Assembly (NCBI RefSeq): GCF_029892565.1
Contig: NZ_JARXVH010000020.1
Location: forward strand, 1-64,000
DNA: 64,000 bases
Origin: Streptomyces pseudovenezuelae
Lineage (GTDB): Bacteria > Actinomycetota > Actinomycetes > Streptomycetales > Streptomycetaceae
Direction: 5' to 3'
Below the pieces are notes generated by a model. It was not told the DNA's origin, searched no databases, and saw only the letters and a list, made by a program, of their open reading frames with translations. The position numbers were made by a program, and so were the translations under genes. Positions 11,101 to 32,556 of the stretch are shown piece after piece. Numbering within the stretch: the first letter of the stretch is position 1; every line of letters starts with the position of its first letter.

Positions 11101-12737
11101 ATTCGATCATGTCGATGCAGTTGGCGTCGAGGGCGCGGCGCGCTGGGTGGGTGCTCTCTCCCCGGCAGGTGTTCGAGGAGCGGACTCCGGCGCGGTTGGC
11201 GCATGTGGTCGAGCCGGTCGAGGCGGTCGGCGTCGGCGTCGGCGTGCAGGATGTGGGAACTGGCGAGGTCGGGTTCACGCCGGTGATGAGGTCGGTGGGT
11301 GACGCGGCGGTGAGCCCGGAATTCGCCCAATGGATGGTGGTCGGTGCTCCGGCGCGGTTCGGACTGGATGTGTTGTCGGCCGGAGTACGGGCGCTGCTGG
11401 ACACGCACGACATGCTGCGGGCCCGTCTGGTGGTCGGCGAAGACCGGTTTGATGTGGGGTTGCCCGAGTCGGTCGATGTGACGGCGTTGGTGTCGCACGT
11501 GGACGCGGCCGGACAAGACAGCGCTGAGCTGGATCACACCGTCATCGTGGCGGCACAGGCAGCGGTTGGCCGGCTGGATCCGGCGGCCGGTGTGATGCTG
11601 CAGGCGGTCTGGGTCGACGCGGGACCTGATGCACCGGGCCGGTTGTTGTTGGTGGTGCATCACCTGGTCGTGGACGGTGTGTCCTGGCGGATCCTTGTCC
11701 CGGACCTGCGTGCGGCCTGCGAAGCGGTGATCGCCGGACGGACCCCCGTGCTGGACGCGACGGGTACGTCCTTCCGGCGGTGGTCCGGCCTCCTCATCGA
11801 GGAAGCCGTAAGTGAACGGCGTACGGCGGAGTTTGAGGAGTGGACGCGTCTCCTGACCGGCCGCGAGCCGTTGCTGGGCCAGCGGCCCCTCGACCCCGCC
11901 CGGGACACCGAGGCGTCCACCGTGCGCCGGAACTGGCGGGTTCCGACATCCCAGGCCGAGACACTGGTGACACGTACCCCCGCGGCCTTTCACTGCGGTG
12001 TGCACGAGGTGCTCCTTGCGGCGCTGGCCGGGGCGATCGGCGTCTGGCGGCCGGAGTGCGCCACCGGGCTGCTCGTGGACGTGGAGGGCCACGGGCGTGA
12101 GGCGGCGGTGGCCGAGGGAGTGGACCTGTCGCGGACAGTGGGCTGGTTCGCCAGCACGCATCCGCTGCGGCTGCGGCTCGGAGCCGTGGGACTGGGACGG
12201 GTACGCACCGGCGGCCCGGCGGCTGGTGCGCTGCTCAAGGCCGTGAAGGAGCAGGCGCAGGCCATTCCGGGCGAGGGCCTCGGGTACGAGCTGCTGCGTC
12301 ACCTCAATGCCGAGACCGGCCCTGTGTTGGCGGCATTGCCCGCCCCGCAGATCGGCTTCAACTACCTGGGCCGGTTCCCCGCAGGTCGGGCGGACGGCTC
12401 GTCCGGCGCCTGGGAGCCCGTCGGCGGGTCGGGACTGGGCGGCGCGGCCGACCCGGACACGCCGGCACGACACGGGCTGGAGGCCGTGGCCTTGGTCGAG
12501 GACACCGCGGCCGGGCCGGAGCTGACGGTCTCGCTGGCCTGGCCCGGCACCCTCGTCGAGGACACCGATGCGGAGCAACTCGGGCTGATCTGGCTGGAGA
12601 TGCTGGCCGGGCTCGCCACTCATACCGCCGCCGACCCCGGTGCCGGCGGCCACACCCCCTCCGATTTCCCCCTCTTCGCACTGGCCCAGGACGAAGTCGA
12701 CGACCTCGAATCCGAGTTCGCCGACGACCACGCCTGA
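8181..12737 (+). CDS. Nonribosomal peptide synthetase, single module C-A-T-E
   Basis: 1518 aa from a GTG at 8181 that overlaps the upstream stop (GTGA), which implies translational coupling. An in-frame ATG exists upstream but lies inside the preceding NRPS, and the C-domain homology (VWPLSPLQEGLLFH) begins about 15 residues after this GTG. The C domain has HHILLDGWS near 150. The A domain has YTSGSTG near 598, NTYGPTE near 731 and NGKV near 920. The T domain has GGDSI near 973. The E domain has HHLVVDGVSW near 1159 and FNYLGRF near 1394. The by-eye A code is DALSVGTVMK, the same as A1 of the upstream protein, so both probably load the same amino acid. The C-terminal E domain predicts a D-residue. 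A one-module stand-alone protein between two larger ones fits linear assembly. Confidence 0.95.
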   Translation: MKKPSPVKAAPLAEVWPLSPLQEGLLFHTSFDAGGPDVYALQTVISVDGPLDPERFRASWQALLNRHAALRASFHQRKSGAPVQLIAHEVELPWQETDLSGLADAERMAEAAELAARERTHRLDLSVAPMLRLLLIRLTEERHQLVMTTHHILLDGWSMPVLLDELAEIYAAGGDARTLPPAAAYRDYLAWLSRQDKDAARAAWQREMAGTDEPTLVAAEARGRAAVLPREYTLELSEAATGTLTDLAREHGLTVNTVVQGAWALVLARLTRRDDVVFGATVAGRPPELPGVETMVGLLINTLPVRVRLQPEQPVLDMLRALQERQTALLAHQHLGLAEVQRVAGPGAGFDTLMVYESFPRAPEKPERPETYSISGGATQQATNYPLTVGVTPHDRLRIEVAYRPDLFDERQAAGIGRRLVRVLEQIAADPQVRLSGIDVLDADERALVVEGWNDTGRPVGSATVPELFAACAERTPGAPAVRCGAVELSYAELDERSNRLARFLRKHGVVAETRVGLRLPRGVDMVVAMLGVWRAGAAYVPLDPEYPADRLAFMTADSGAVLVIDEIWLSDADELIAAEPVEPLGVVSDADRLAYVIYTSGSTGRPKGVTVAHRGLANLVAAMGPVLGAGPGEVTLQFASFSFDASVLDVAVTLSTGGTLAIATSEERTDPLALAEMIRSSGVSVASVVPSLLGVLDPESVPGVRNWVLGAERLSADLAARWRARAGVWNTYGPTEATVMATAVEIAQGITPESAPPAIGRPLTNTRVFVLDSFLRPVAPDMVGEVYLAGPGLARGYLGRADLTAERFVACPFDAGTRMYRTGDLARWTDDGLLHFVGRADEQVKVRGFRIELGEVESVLAAHPDITQATVVVREDRLIAYVMSRSEPSVIREFAAERLPEYMVPATVVLLDELPLTPNGKVDQSALPAPDTERGAGRAPATPVEEALCGLFAEVLAVDEVGVDDDFFVMGGDSIMSMQLASRARRAGWVLSPRQVFEERTPARLAHVVEPVEAVGVGVGVQDVGTGEVGFTPVMRSVGDAAVSPEFAQWMVVGAPARFGLDVLSAGVRALLDTHDMLRARLVVGEDRFDVGLPESVDVTALVSHVDAAGQDSAELDHTVIVAAQAAVGRLDPAAGVMLQAVWVDAGPDAPGRLLLVVHHLVVDGVSWRILVPDLRAACEAVIAGRTPVLDATGTSFRRWSGLLIEEAVSERRTAEFEEWTRLLTGREPLLGQRPLDPARDTEASTVRRNWRVPTSQAETLVTRTPAAFHCGVHEVLLAALAGAIGVWRPECATGLLVDVEGHGREAAVAEGVDLSRTVGWFASTHPLRLRLGAVGLGRVRTGGPAAGALLKAVKEQAQAIPGEGLGYELLRHLNAETGPVLAALPAPQIGFNYLGRFPAGRADGSSGAWEPVGGSGLGGAADPDTPARHGLEAVALVEDTAAGPELTVSLAWPGTLVEDTDAEQLGLIWLEMLAGLATHTAADPGAGGHTPSDFPLFALAQDEVDDLESEFADDHA

Positions 12738-12833
12738 CCGGACGGCACACGCACGACGAACGCAGAACGACGAACGCGGAACGACGATCACGTGTTGGCG
12801 GCACCACCCAGGTAACGGTGAGGAGACACTCCG

Positions 12834-25592
<12,759 letters not shown>

Positions 25593-26816
25593 ATGACCAG
25601 CGAAACCAGGGACACCGCAGAGGCCAGGGGCAAGAAGCGCGACAAGAAGGCGGACATCATCCCCAACCACCTCAGGGAGGGGATGGACCCGCCGCCCGGC
25701 CTCGGCCGCATGAGCACCGAGACACCGCTGCTGGAGGAGACCGGGCCGGGCCTGATCAGCTGGGTTGCCACCGGCCGCGAGGAGGTGCGGGCGATCCTCG
25801 GCGACGCGGAGCGGTTCAGCACCCGGCCGCCCGCCGACACCGAGGAGGAGTCCCGCCAGATCACCCAGATCGGCAACCCGCTGATGTACGACCCGCCGGA
25901 GCACACCCGGCTGCGGAAACTTCTGGCACCGGAGTTCACCCTGCGCCGCATGCGCCGGATCGAACCGCAGGTCGAGCGGATCATCGAGGACCGGCTGGAC
26001 GTCATGGAACGGGCCGGGCAACCGGCCGACTTCATGCGGCACTTCGCCTGGCCCATTCCCGGCCTGGTCGGCTGCACGCTCCTCGGCATCCCCCGCGACG
26101 ACCAGGCGGAACTGGCCCGGCACCTCGACCTCAGCCGGCGCGACAACCGGGGCTGGCAGGCGCGCCGCACCTCGGCCAAGACCTTCGACAACTACCTCGC
26201 CCGGTACGTCGCCGCCCGGCGCCGCGACCCCGGCGACGACCTGGTGAGCATGCTCGTCAAGGAGCACGGAGCGGACGTCTCCGACAAGGAACTGGTCGGG
26301 CTGGCCGCCTCCGTCATGGCCGCGGGGATCGAGAACATGGTCGGCATGCTGGGCCTGGGCATCCTCGCGCTGCTCGATCATCCCGACCAGCTCGCCCTGC
26401 TGCGCGGCCGGCCCGAACTGATGGGCCAGGCGGTCGAGGAACTCCTGCGGTACGTCACCGTCGTCGCGGTCGCCTCGCCGCGCACCGCCCTGACCGAGGT
26501 GACCGTCGGCGACCACGTGATCGAGCCCGGCCAGGTCGTGTCCTGCTCGCTGCTGGCGGTCAACCGCGTCCAGCCGCCCGGCACGCCCCAGGACCACCTC
26601 GACATCCTGAGGGAGGGCACTACGCACGTGGCCTTCGGGCACGGCATCCACTACTGCGCAGGTGCGGCCCTGGCCCGCATGGAGCTGCGGATCGCGTTCG
26701 CGGGGGTGCTGCGCCGCTTCCCCGCGTTGCGGCTCGCCGTACCGCGCGAGGAACTGCGCTTCCGCCCGCCGTGGATGGCCACCTTCGGCATCGAGAACCT
26801 GCCGGTCTCCTGGTAG
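25593..26816 (+). CDS. Cytochrome P450, Oxy-type (glycopeptide-like peptide cross-linking)
   Basis: 407 aa; the ATG follows the NRPS stop with no gap. P450 hallmarks are the ExxR motif (EELLRYV) and the haem loop FGHGIHYCAGAAL with the ligand Cys near 355. Overall similarity by eye is to the glycopeptide Oxy enzymes, including YDPPEHTRLRK, FTLRRMRR and the C-terminal Trp. The PRDD motif (LGIPRDD), implicated in X-domain docking in that family, is present. The I-helix reads AAGIENM, lacking the usual acid-alcohol pair, as in phenol-coupling Oxy proteins. It probably makes an aryl or aryl-ether link between aromatic side chains of the carrier-bound peptide. A charged 25-residue N-terminal extension is unusual. 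Which residues are coupled cannot be read from sequence. Confidence 0.93.
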   Translation: MTSETRDTAEARGKKRDKKADIIPNHLREGMDPPPGLGRMSTETPLLEETGPGLISWVATGREEVRAILGDAERFSTRPPADTEEESRQITQIGNPLMYDPPEHTRLRKLLAPEFTLRRMRRIEPQVERIIEDRLDVMERAGQPADFMRHFAWPIPGLVGCTLLGIPRDDQAELARHLDLSRRDNRGWQARRTSAKTFDNYLARYVAARRRDPGDDLVSMLVKEHGADVSDKELVGLAASVMAAGIENMVGMLGLGILALLDHPDQLALLRGRPELMGQAVEELLRYVTVVAVASPRTALTEVTVGDHVIEPGQVVSCSLLAVNRVQPPGTPQDHLDILREGTTHVAFGHGIHYCAGAALARMELRIAFAGVLRRFPALRLAVPREELRFRPPWMATFGIENLPVSW

Positions 26817-26885
26817 CCACCGTCACCGCAACGGACAGGACGCACAGGGCGGACAGGACGCACGCAACGCACAGAGAGGTGAGTC

Positions 26886-28073
26886 ATGCCGCAGTCGCCG
26901 GACATTCCCCTGCATCTGCGCCGCGACGGGCTGGACCCGTTGCCCGAGCTGAGCCGGATGAGCAACGAGACACCCGTGTGCCCCGATCCCGGAGCGGCGG
27001 ACTGGCTGGCCACCGGACGCGCCGAGGCGCGGGCGGTCTTGGGGGACGCGGACCGGTTCACCGCCAAGCCGCCCGATCTTGAGCGGGCGATTTCGCGGGG
27101 AGCCAGGGAAGAAGGGAATCTGCTGCATTACGATCCCCCCGAGCACACCCGGTTGCGCAAACTCATCGCGCCGGAATTCACGCTGCGCCGCATGCGCAGA
27201 ATGGAACCGATCGTCGAACAGATCGTGGCCGAACGGCTGGACGTGCTGGTCGCGGCGGGGTCTCCGGCCGACCTCATGCGCCATTTCGGCTGGCCCGTCC
27301 CGGGACTCGTCATCTGTGCACTGCTCGGCATTCCTCGCGACGACCTCGCCGACCTGGGGAGAATGCTCGATGTGCGGGCGCCCAGCCGTATGGACGCGCA
27401 TTCCACCGGACGTACCCGTAAACGCGTGGCGGCGCAGAAGGCGTTCGCCTCGTACATGAGCAGAATCGTCGCCCAGAAACGCAGGAATCCCGGCGAGGAC
27501 ATGCTCGGCATGCTCATACGGGAACACGGGGACGACGTCACCGACGCGGAACTGGCGGGCGTCTGTGCCTCGTTCATGGCGGCCGGCCTGGAGGGCTCGG
27601 CGCAGATGCTGGGGCTCGGCCTGCTCGCCCTGCTGGAGCATCCCGACCAGCTCGCCCTGCTGCGCGCAGATGCCGCGTTGCTCCCGCAGGCTGTGGAGGA
27701 ACTGCTGCGGTACGTGTCGGTGGTCTCCACGGCCTCGCCGCGCACCGCGCTGACGGACGTGACCGTCGGCGGGCAGCAGATCAAGAAGGGGCAGGTGGTC
27801 TCCTGCTCCCTGCTCGCGGTCAACCGCACCCGGCCGGCGGGCCATCCGCAGGACCGCCTGGACATCACCCGCGAGGACACCGGCCACGCGGCCTTCGGAC
27901 ACGGCATCCACTACTGCGTCGGAGCCGCTCTGGCCCGCGCCCAGCTGCGGTTGAGCTTCGCGGCGCTGCTGTCCCGCCTCCCCGACCTGCGGCTCGCCGT
28001 GCCAGTCGACGACCTGCGGTTCCGTCAGTTCGCCGTGCAGTACGGGGTGGAGGAACTGCCCGTCGCCTGGTGA
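26886..28073 (+). CDS. Cytochrome P450, Oxy-type, second copy
   Basis: 395 aa from ATG 26886, with a GAGGTGA ribosome binding site. It has EELLRYV (ExxR), FGHGIHYCVGAAL (Cys near 344), the LGIPRDD motif and the terminal VAW typical of Oxy enzymes. The N-terminus LHLRRDGLDPLPEL resembles OxyB-type openings. The I-helix reads AAGLEGS, again without an acid-alcohol pair. It is clearly paralogous to the upstream P450 (shared PPEHTRLRK and EFTLRRMRRMEP blocks) but diverged, especially in the segment after PRDD, so the two probably install different cross-links. It is the last gene of the NRPS operon: a strong hairpin follows its stop. Confidence 0.93.
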   Translation: MPQSPDIPLHLRRDGLDPLPELSRMSNETPVCPDPGAADWLATGRAEARAVLGDADRFTAKPPDLERAISRGAREEGNLLHYDPPEHTRLRKLIAPEFTLRRMRRMEPIVEQIVAERLDVLVAAGSPADLMRHFGWPVPGLVICALLGIPRDDLADLGRMLDVRAPSRMDAHSTGRTRKRVAAQKAFASYMSRIVAQKRRNPGEDMLGMLIREHGDDVTDAELAGVCASFMAAGLEGSAQMLGLGLLALLEHPDQLALLRADAALLPQAVEELLRYVSVVSTASPRTALTDVTVGGQQIKKGQVVSCSLLAVNRTRPAGHPQDRLDITREDTGHAAFGHGIHYCVGAALARAQLRLSFAALLSRLPDLRLAVPVDDLRFRQFAVQYGVEELPVAW

Positions 28074-28086
28074 CGGTTCCCCGCAG

Positions 28087-28131
28087 CACAAAGTCGGCGA
28101 CGGCCCTCCACGGGCCGCCGCCGACTTTGTG
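28087..28131. terminator. Strong hairpin ending the NRPS-P450 operon
   Basis: Twenty-base arms 28087-28106 and 28112-28131 (CACAAAGTCGGC.../...GCCGACTTTGTG) pair with one mismatch around a 5-base loop. It lies between convergent genes, 13 bases after the P450 stop and 13 before the glycosyltransferase stop, so it can serve both strands. Confidence 0.85.
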
Positions 28132-28144
28132 TGGGGAAAGGGCG

Positions 28145-30433
28145 TCACCGCACGGCTGAGGCACAGTCGTAGAGCGTCTCCTGGCCGTCCTCGCCGTCCT
28201 CCGGGCGTGCTCCGTAGGCGGCCGGATCGACCTTGGTGCAGGCGGACTTCACCCACTTGTCGATCTGCGCGAGCGAGCTGTCCGGCGCCGGCTCGCTCGC
28301 CTGGCCGCCCCCGGTCCCGCTCATGCTTCCTTCGTGCGTGCCGACCAGGGCGAAACGCAGGCTGCCGTCCCGGATCAGGTCACGGTACTCGGCGAGGGTC
28401 ACGAGGTTGGCCCCCGCGGTGAACCCGCCGAGCGGGAGGACCGGCAGGGCCTTGGCGTAGATGTACCGGGACGCCATCTCCCAGCTGTTGGTGGAGAAGG
28501 TGTAGGTGGCACCACGGTTGTTGCGCCGGGCGTAGTCGACGAGCCTCTCCTGGTCGCGGCTCAGACTGTCGAGCACCTCGGGGCCCTGGGCGGTGGAAGC
28601 CGCAGGACGGCCGCCGAGCGTATTGCTCTTGACCGGTCCCTTGCCGCCGCCGGATGCGCCGCCGCCCGACCCGCCGCCGGCGGGCTTGAGCGGCGGCCCC
28701 GCGTAGGCGTCGAACGCCGAGCCGCCGTACTGCTGGTCCAGCACGCTCAGCGACCAGGTGACAGGCGCGGCCAGGAAGGCGACGCAGCCGCTCGCCAGAC
28801 CGATGAGGCCGATACGCCGGACCAGCCGGCGGGAGTGCCCGGACGCCACGGCGGTGTGGACGAGGGCCGCGCAGGCCACCACGGAGGTGACGATGACCAG
28901 GGGGACGAGCCAGGGCGCGAACTCCGTGTACTCGGAGGCGATGTGAAGGGTCCACACCTCCTGGACGACGACCGCGGCGGGCAGCAGCCAGGCCCGCGGT
29001 CCGCCCCGCGCTGCCCGGTGAGTGCGCCACAGAACCGTCGCTCCGGCGGCGGCCAGCGCGGCCAGCGGCGGCGCGAGCACGGCCGCATAGGCCGTGTGCG
29101 GGATGCTCATCGCGCTGAGCACGACGCCCGAGGTGATCAGCCAGCCGCCCCACATCAGATAGCCGGCGCGCCGCTGGTCGGTGCGTGCGGCCTTGCGGTG
29201 CCTCACCAGGCCCAGGACCAGGGCGATCAGGGCGAGCGGGTACAGCCAGCCGACCTGGGTGGCGAAGCGGGAACCGAAGAGCTTGGTCCAGCCTCCCGAG
29301 CCGGGCAGGACCGCCATGGCGGGGGAGGACTGTGCCTGTCCCTGCGCTTGGGCACCGCTCCCGGAGTCGCTCCCGGCACTGTTCTCCGGCCCGCTGCCGC
29401 TCTGCGACGTGCCCGGGCCGCTGTTCCCCTGCCCGCCCCGGCTGGCGCCGCCGGCTCCCTCGGACGAACCCTTGGGCGGATCCTCGGACGCTCCGTCGGA
29501 CGAGCTTCCGGCTGAGCCGTTCTGAGAGGGGGGTCGTACGGATCCTGCGATCAGCCCCTCATGGAAGCGGTCGAGTCCGTTGTAGCCGAAGACCATGGCG
29601 AAGGCGCTGTTGTTGGTCGAGCCGTCGGCGTAGGGGCGGGAGCTCTCGGGTACGAAGGTCATCAGCGCGACCCATGAGAGGGACACGGCGAGCAGGACGC
29701 CTCCCGCCGTCAGTAGTCGCCCGAGCCGGCGCCGCAGCCCGTGCGGGGCGGCGACGAGGTAGGCGACGGCGAGTGCCGGGACGACGATCCAGGCCTGCAT
29801 CATCTTGGCCTGAAAGCCGAGTCCGACCCACAGCCCGCTGAGCAGTAGCGGGTTCAGCCGGCCCGTCATGACCGCCTTCTGGTACTGGTCGGCCGCCAGC
29901 ACCAGGCACATGGTGAGCGAGCAGTCGAGGAGCGCGTGCCCGAACATGGAGGCGGCCACCGGGGTCACGGTCAGCAGCTCGGCCGCGATCAGCCCGGCCG
30001 CGGCCCCCTGCCAGCGCCGTACCACCCGGTACATGACAAGCACGGAGACGATGCCCTCGATGCACTGCGGCAGAGTCAGCGCCCAGTCGTGGAAGCCGAA
30101 CAGCCGGACTGACAGCGCCTGCGGCCACAGGAAGCCGCCGATCTTGTCGAGGGTGAGGGTGGCGGAAGGGTCGAAGGCGGTGAACAAAAACGCCTTCCAG
30201 CTCACCGACATGCTCCGCGCGGCCACCGAATAGTAGGGCGACAGGCCGCTGCTGGTGATGTTCCAGGCGTAAAGCAGTCCGGCGAGCGCGGCGACGGCCA
30301 GCAGCGCCGGGCGGGCCCAGCCGGGCTGGTCCGGGGGAGAACGCCAGAACGCCAGTCGGCGTCGCCGCGACGGCGACGGTTCGTCGGGAACGGTCGCCGT
30401 CTCGGGAGCGATGGTCAAAGAGCCCGAGGTCAT
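28145..30433 (-). CDS. GT39/ArnT-like integral membrane glycosyltransferase
   Basis: 762 aa, starting at ATG 30433 behind GAAAGGAAG. The frame continues further upstream, but that part has no membrane homology. The protein has many hydrophobic segments and the GT-C features of the PMT/ArnT family: an Asp in TLDKIGGFLW in the first extracytoplasmic loop, and an N-terminal helix ending in NITSSGLSPYYSVAARSM. A low-complexity Gly/Ser/Gln loop lies around residues 300-370. Such enzymes transfer a sugar from a polyprenyl-phosphate carrier on the outer face of the membrane. It is convergent with the P450s and divergent from a lipoprotein/ABC operon across 246 bases. GT39 mannosyltransferases decorate some glycopeptides (teicoplanin, A40926), but this protein may equally be a general cell-envelope enzyme. 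Confidence 0.85.
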   Translation of the reverse strand: MTSGSLTIAPETATVPDEPSPSRRRRLAFWRSPPDQPGWARPALLAVAALAGLLYAWNITSSGLSPYYSVAARSMSVSWKAFLFTAFDPSATLTLDKIGGFLWPQALSVRLFGFHDWALTLPQCIEGIVSVLVMYRVVRRWQGAAAGLIAAELLTVTPVAASMFGHALLDCSLTMCLVLAADQYQKAVMTGRLNPLLLSGLWVGLGFQAKMMQAWIVVPALAVAYLVAAPHGLRRRLGRLLTAGGVLLAVSLSWVALMTFVPESSRPYADGSTNNSAFAMVFGYNGLDRFHEGLIAGSVRPPSQNGSAGSSSDGASEDPPKGSSEGAGGASRGGQGNSGPGTSQSGSGPENSAGSDSGSGAQAQGQAQSSPAMAVLPGSGGWTKLFGSRFATQVGWLYPLALIALVLGLVRHRKAARTDQRRAGYLMWGGWLITSGVVLSAMSIPHTAYAAVLAPPLAALAAAGATVLWRTHRAARGGPRAWLLPAAVVVQEVWTLHIASEYTEFAPWLVPLVIVTSVVACAALVHTAVASGHSRRLVRRIGLIGLASGCVAFLAAPVTWSLSVLDQQYGGSAFDAYAGPPLKPAGGGSGGGASGGGKGPVKSNTLGGRPAASTAQGPEVLDSLSRDQERLVDYARRNNRGATYTFSTNSWEMASRYIYAKALPVLPLGGFTAGANLVTLAEYRDLIRDGSLRFALVGTHEGSMSGTGGGQASEPAPDSSLAQIDKWVKSACTKVDPAAYGARPEDGEDGQETLYDCASAVR

Positions 30434-30679
30434 ATCGGACTTCCTTTCTCCGTCCGGATAAAAAAGGGGTTTCCGCGAGCTGCTGGGGACACGTGGACTT
30501 ACCGTGTCAGGGCATCGGGTCACAGGGCGGTCACACGTTCTGCGCGCGCACGGATAAGCGGTCGGCGCCGTACTTATTCGGACGGATGTACCGGACGCCA
30601 CCCGGCCGGGAATTCCGATCGGGGCAGCGGGCAATTTCTGTGTCCGTCGTGTGACCGCCGTCCGCGTAGGACTTAGGCC

Positions 30680-31231
30680 ATGTCCAACACACGCAAGCGC
30701 GCCAAAGCGCACATTCTTCTTGCCGCGTCCACCCTTCTCGTCATGGGCGCCGCCGTGGGCTGCTCCGACTCCAGCGCCGCGGAGGCGGAGGGCGACGCCT
30801 CGCCCTCCGCCTCCGCCGGTTCGGGATACCAACAGGCCCTGGACTACGCCCAGTGCATGCGGGAGAACGGGGTCGAGGATTACCAGGACCCCGAACAGGG
30901 CGGCGACGGCAGGGTGCTCATCAACCCCGGCAACCCGGACGACCCGGACTCGCAGGCGGCCCAGGAGGCGTGCCGGGACAAGATGCCGCAGGGCGGCGGG
31001 CAGGACGCCAGGGGTGGCGATGTCGACGCGGCGAAGGTCCAGGCGTGGGCCAAGTGCATGCGGGAGAACGGCGTGCCCAAGTTCCCGGACCCGGAGGTCG
31101 AGGGCGGCCAGATCAAGATCAACATCGACACGCTCGGCATGGACCCCAACGACGCGCGGATGCAGAAGGCCTCGGCCGCCTGCCAGGACAAGTCCCCGGG
31201 CGGTTCGCTCATCTTCGAGGTCGGCGAATGA
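30680..31231 (+). CDS. Putative lipoprotein with internal CMRENGV repeat
   Basis: 183 aa. A basic N-terminus (NTRKRAKAH) and a hydrophobic segment lead to AAVGC, an acceptable though not ideal lipobox, so Cys28 is probably lipidated. The mature part is low-complexity, then contains two related units, each with the motif CMRENGV and a nearby D-P-E (residues about 56 and 126), plus further Cys residues that could form disulfides. It is the first gene of an apparent four-gene operon: its TGA overlaps the ATG of the adaptor gene. Function is unknown; by context it is a surface partner of the ABC system. Confidence 0.8.
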   Translation: MSNTRKRAKAHILLAASTLLVMGAAVGCSDSSAAEAEGDASPSASAGSGYQQALDYAQCMRENGVEDYQDPEQGGDGRVLINPGNPDDPDSQAAQEACRDKMPQGGGQDARGGDVDAAKVQAWAKCMRENGVPKFPDPEVEGGQIKINIDTLGMDPNDARMQKASAACQDKSPGGSLIFEVGE

Positions 31232-32556
31232 CCGCCCCCGACGACACCCACGAGCGAGAATCCGCCAGGCCCGGTGGCGACCCGCCCGGCCCGCTCGAAG
31301 TACGCGCGTCCGGCGTCCTGGCCACCGAGCCGGAGACGGACACCGCCGTGCAGACCGCGGGCGGAGGCCACGGCCCCGCCGTGCCCGCCGAGGAGAACCA
31401 GGCCGGTGGCCGCAAGCGGCATCCGCTGCGGACCTCCCTGATCGTGCTGGTCGCGATCGTGGTGGCCGCCGCCGCAGGGCTCGCCGCCAGCGGCGTCCTG
31501 GGCGGCAGCGGTGACGACGGCGCGTCCGAGGCACCCACCGGCCCGTCGGCCACCGCCAAGGTGAAGCGGACCACGCTCACCGACTCCGAGACGGTGTCCG
31601 GCAACATCGGCTACGGCGAGGCCTCCACCGTGCAGGCCGTGTCCGGTGGTGGCTCCGGCCAGGGCGGCGCGGGCGGAAGCGGTGGCTCCGGCATTCTGAC
31701 CTGGGTCCCCAAGGCCGGCGACACCATTACACGCGGCGGGAACGTCTACAGCGTCAACCAGCAGAAGACGCCGCTGCTCTACGGCAGCATCCCCTTCTAC
31801 CGCACCATGCGCTCCGGGGACTCGGGCAGCGACGTCAAGATCCTCGAAGCGAACCTGAAGGCCCTCGGCTACGACGGCTTCACCGCGGACTCCACGTACA
31901 ACGCGGCCACGGCCGCCGCCGTCCAGGAGTGGCAGGACGACCTGAACCGCGAGGAGACCGGCGTCGTCGTGCCGGGCGACGCGGTGGTGGCGAGCGGTGC
32001 CAGGAAGGTCTCGGCGGTGCAGGCTTCGACGGGCACCGCGCCGAGCGGTCCTCTCCTGATCTGGACCGCGACCGAGCGGGTGGTCACCGTGGAGCTCGAA
32101 GCGCAGTACGAGGACCTCGTCGAGGTCGGTACCAGGGCGAAGGTCACCCTTCCCGACGGCGGCACCGTCGAGGGGACGGTCACCGACGTCGGCGCGCCGT
32201 CCAATGTCTCGGACGATCAGTCCGGTGACGCCGCTGACGCCGGCGGGTCGGACAGCGACAAGGAGGCCACGCTGCCGGTGGAACTGAGGGTGAAGGACCA
32301 GAAGGGGCTGGGTGACTACCAGGCCGCCTCCGTCGACGTGACCCTGGAGTCGGAGAGCCGTAAGAACGTGCTCGCGGTCCCCGTCAACGCGCTCGTGGCG
32401 CGCAACGGTGGCGGCTACGCCCTGGAGGTGGTGAAGCCCTCGGCGCCGCACGGCGTCGAGTACGTGCCGGTCAAGCTCGGCATGTTCGCCGACAGCCTCG
32501 TCGAGGTCTCCGGAGCCGGCATCACCGAGGGCACCGTCGTAGGAGTGGCGAAGTGA
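31228..32556 (+). CDS. Membrane-anchored adaptor (HlyD-like) with peptidoglycan-binding domain
   Basis: 442 aa from ATG 31228, overlapping the upstream stop (ATGA). A disordered N-terminus is followed by one transmembrane helix (LIVLVAIVVAAAAGLAASGV, about residues 72-92). Then come a Gly/Ser-rich lipoyl/hairpin-type region, a PG_binding_1 domain (FYRTMRSGDSGSDVKILEANL, about 190-245) and a C-terminal beta-barrel-like part of membrane-fusion proteins (VTVELEAQYEDL, NVLAVPVNALV). In actinomycetes such proteins sit with MacB-type ABC transporters and link them to the cell wall. The downstream GTGA overlap with the ATPase gene supports one complex. The exported substrate is not known. Confidence 0.88.
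   Translation: MTAPDDTHERESARPGGDPPGPLEVRASGVLATEPETDTAVQTAGGGHGPAVPAEENQAGGRKRHPLRTSLIVLVAIVVAAAAGLAASGVLGGSGDDGASEAPTGPSATAKVKRTTLTDSETVSGNIGYGEASTVQAVSGGGSGQGGAGGSGGSGILTWVPKAGDTITRGGNVYSVNQQKTPLLYGSIPFYRTMRSGDSGSDVKILEANLKALGYDGFTADSTYNAATAAAVQEWQDDLNREETGVVVPGDAVVASGARKVSAVQASTGTAPSGPLLIWTATERVVTVELEAQYEDLVEVGTRAKVTLPDGGTVEGTVTDVGAPSNVSDDQSGDAADAGGSDSDKEATLPVELRVKDQKGLGDYQAASVDVTLESESRKNVLAVPVNALVARNGGGYALEVVKPSAPHGVEYVPVKLGMFADSLVEVSGAGITEGTVVGVAK

Noticed and set aside
30434..31534. N-terminal extension of the glycosyltransferase reading frame
   Set aside because: This part is antisense to the lipoprotein and adaptor genes, and a strong ribosome binding site precedes ATG 30433.
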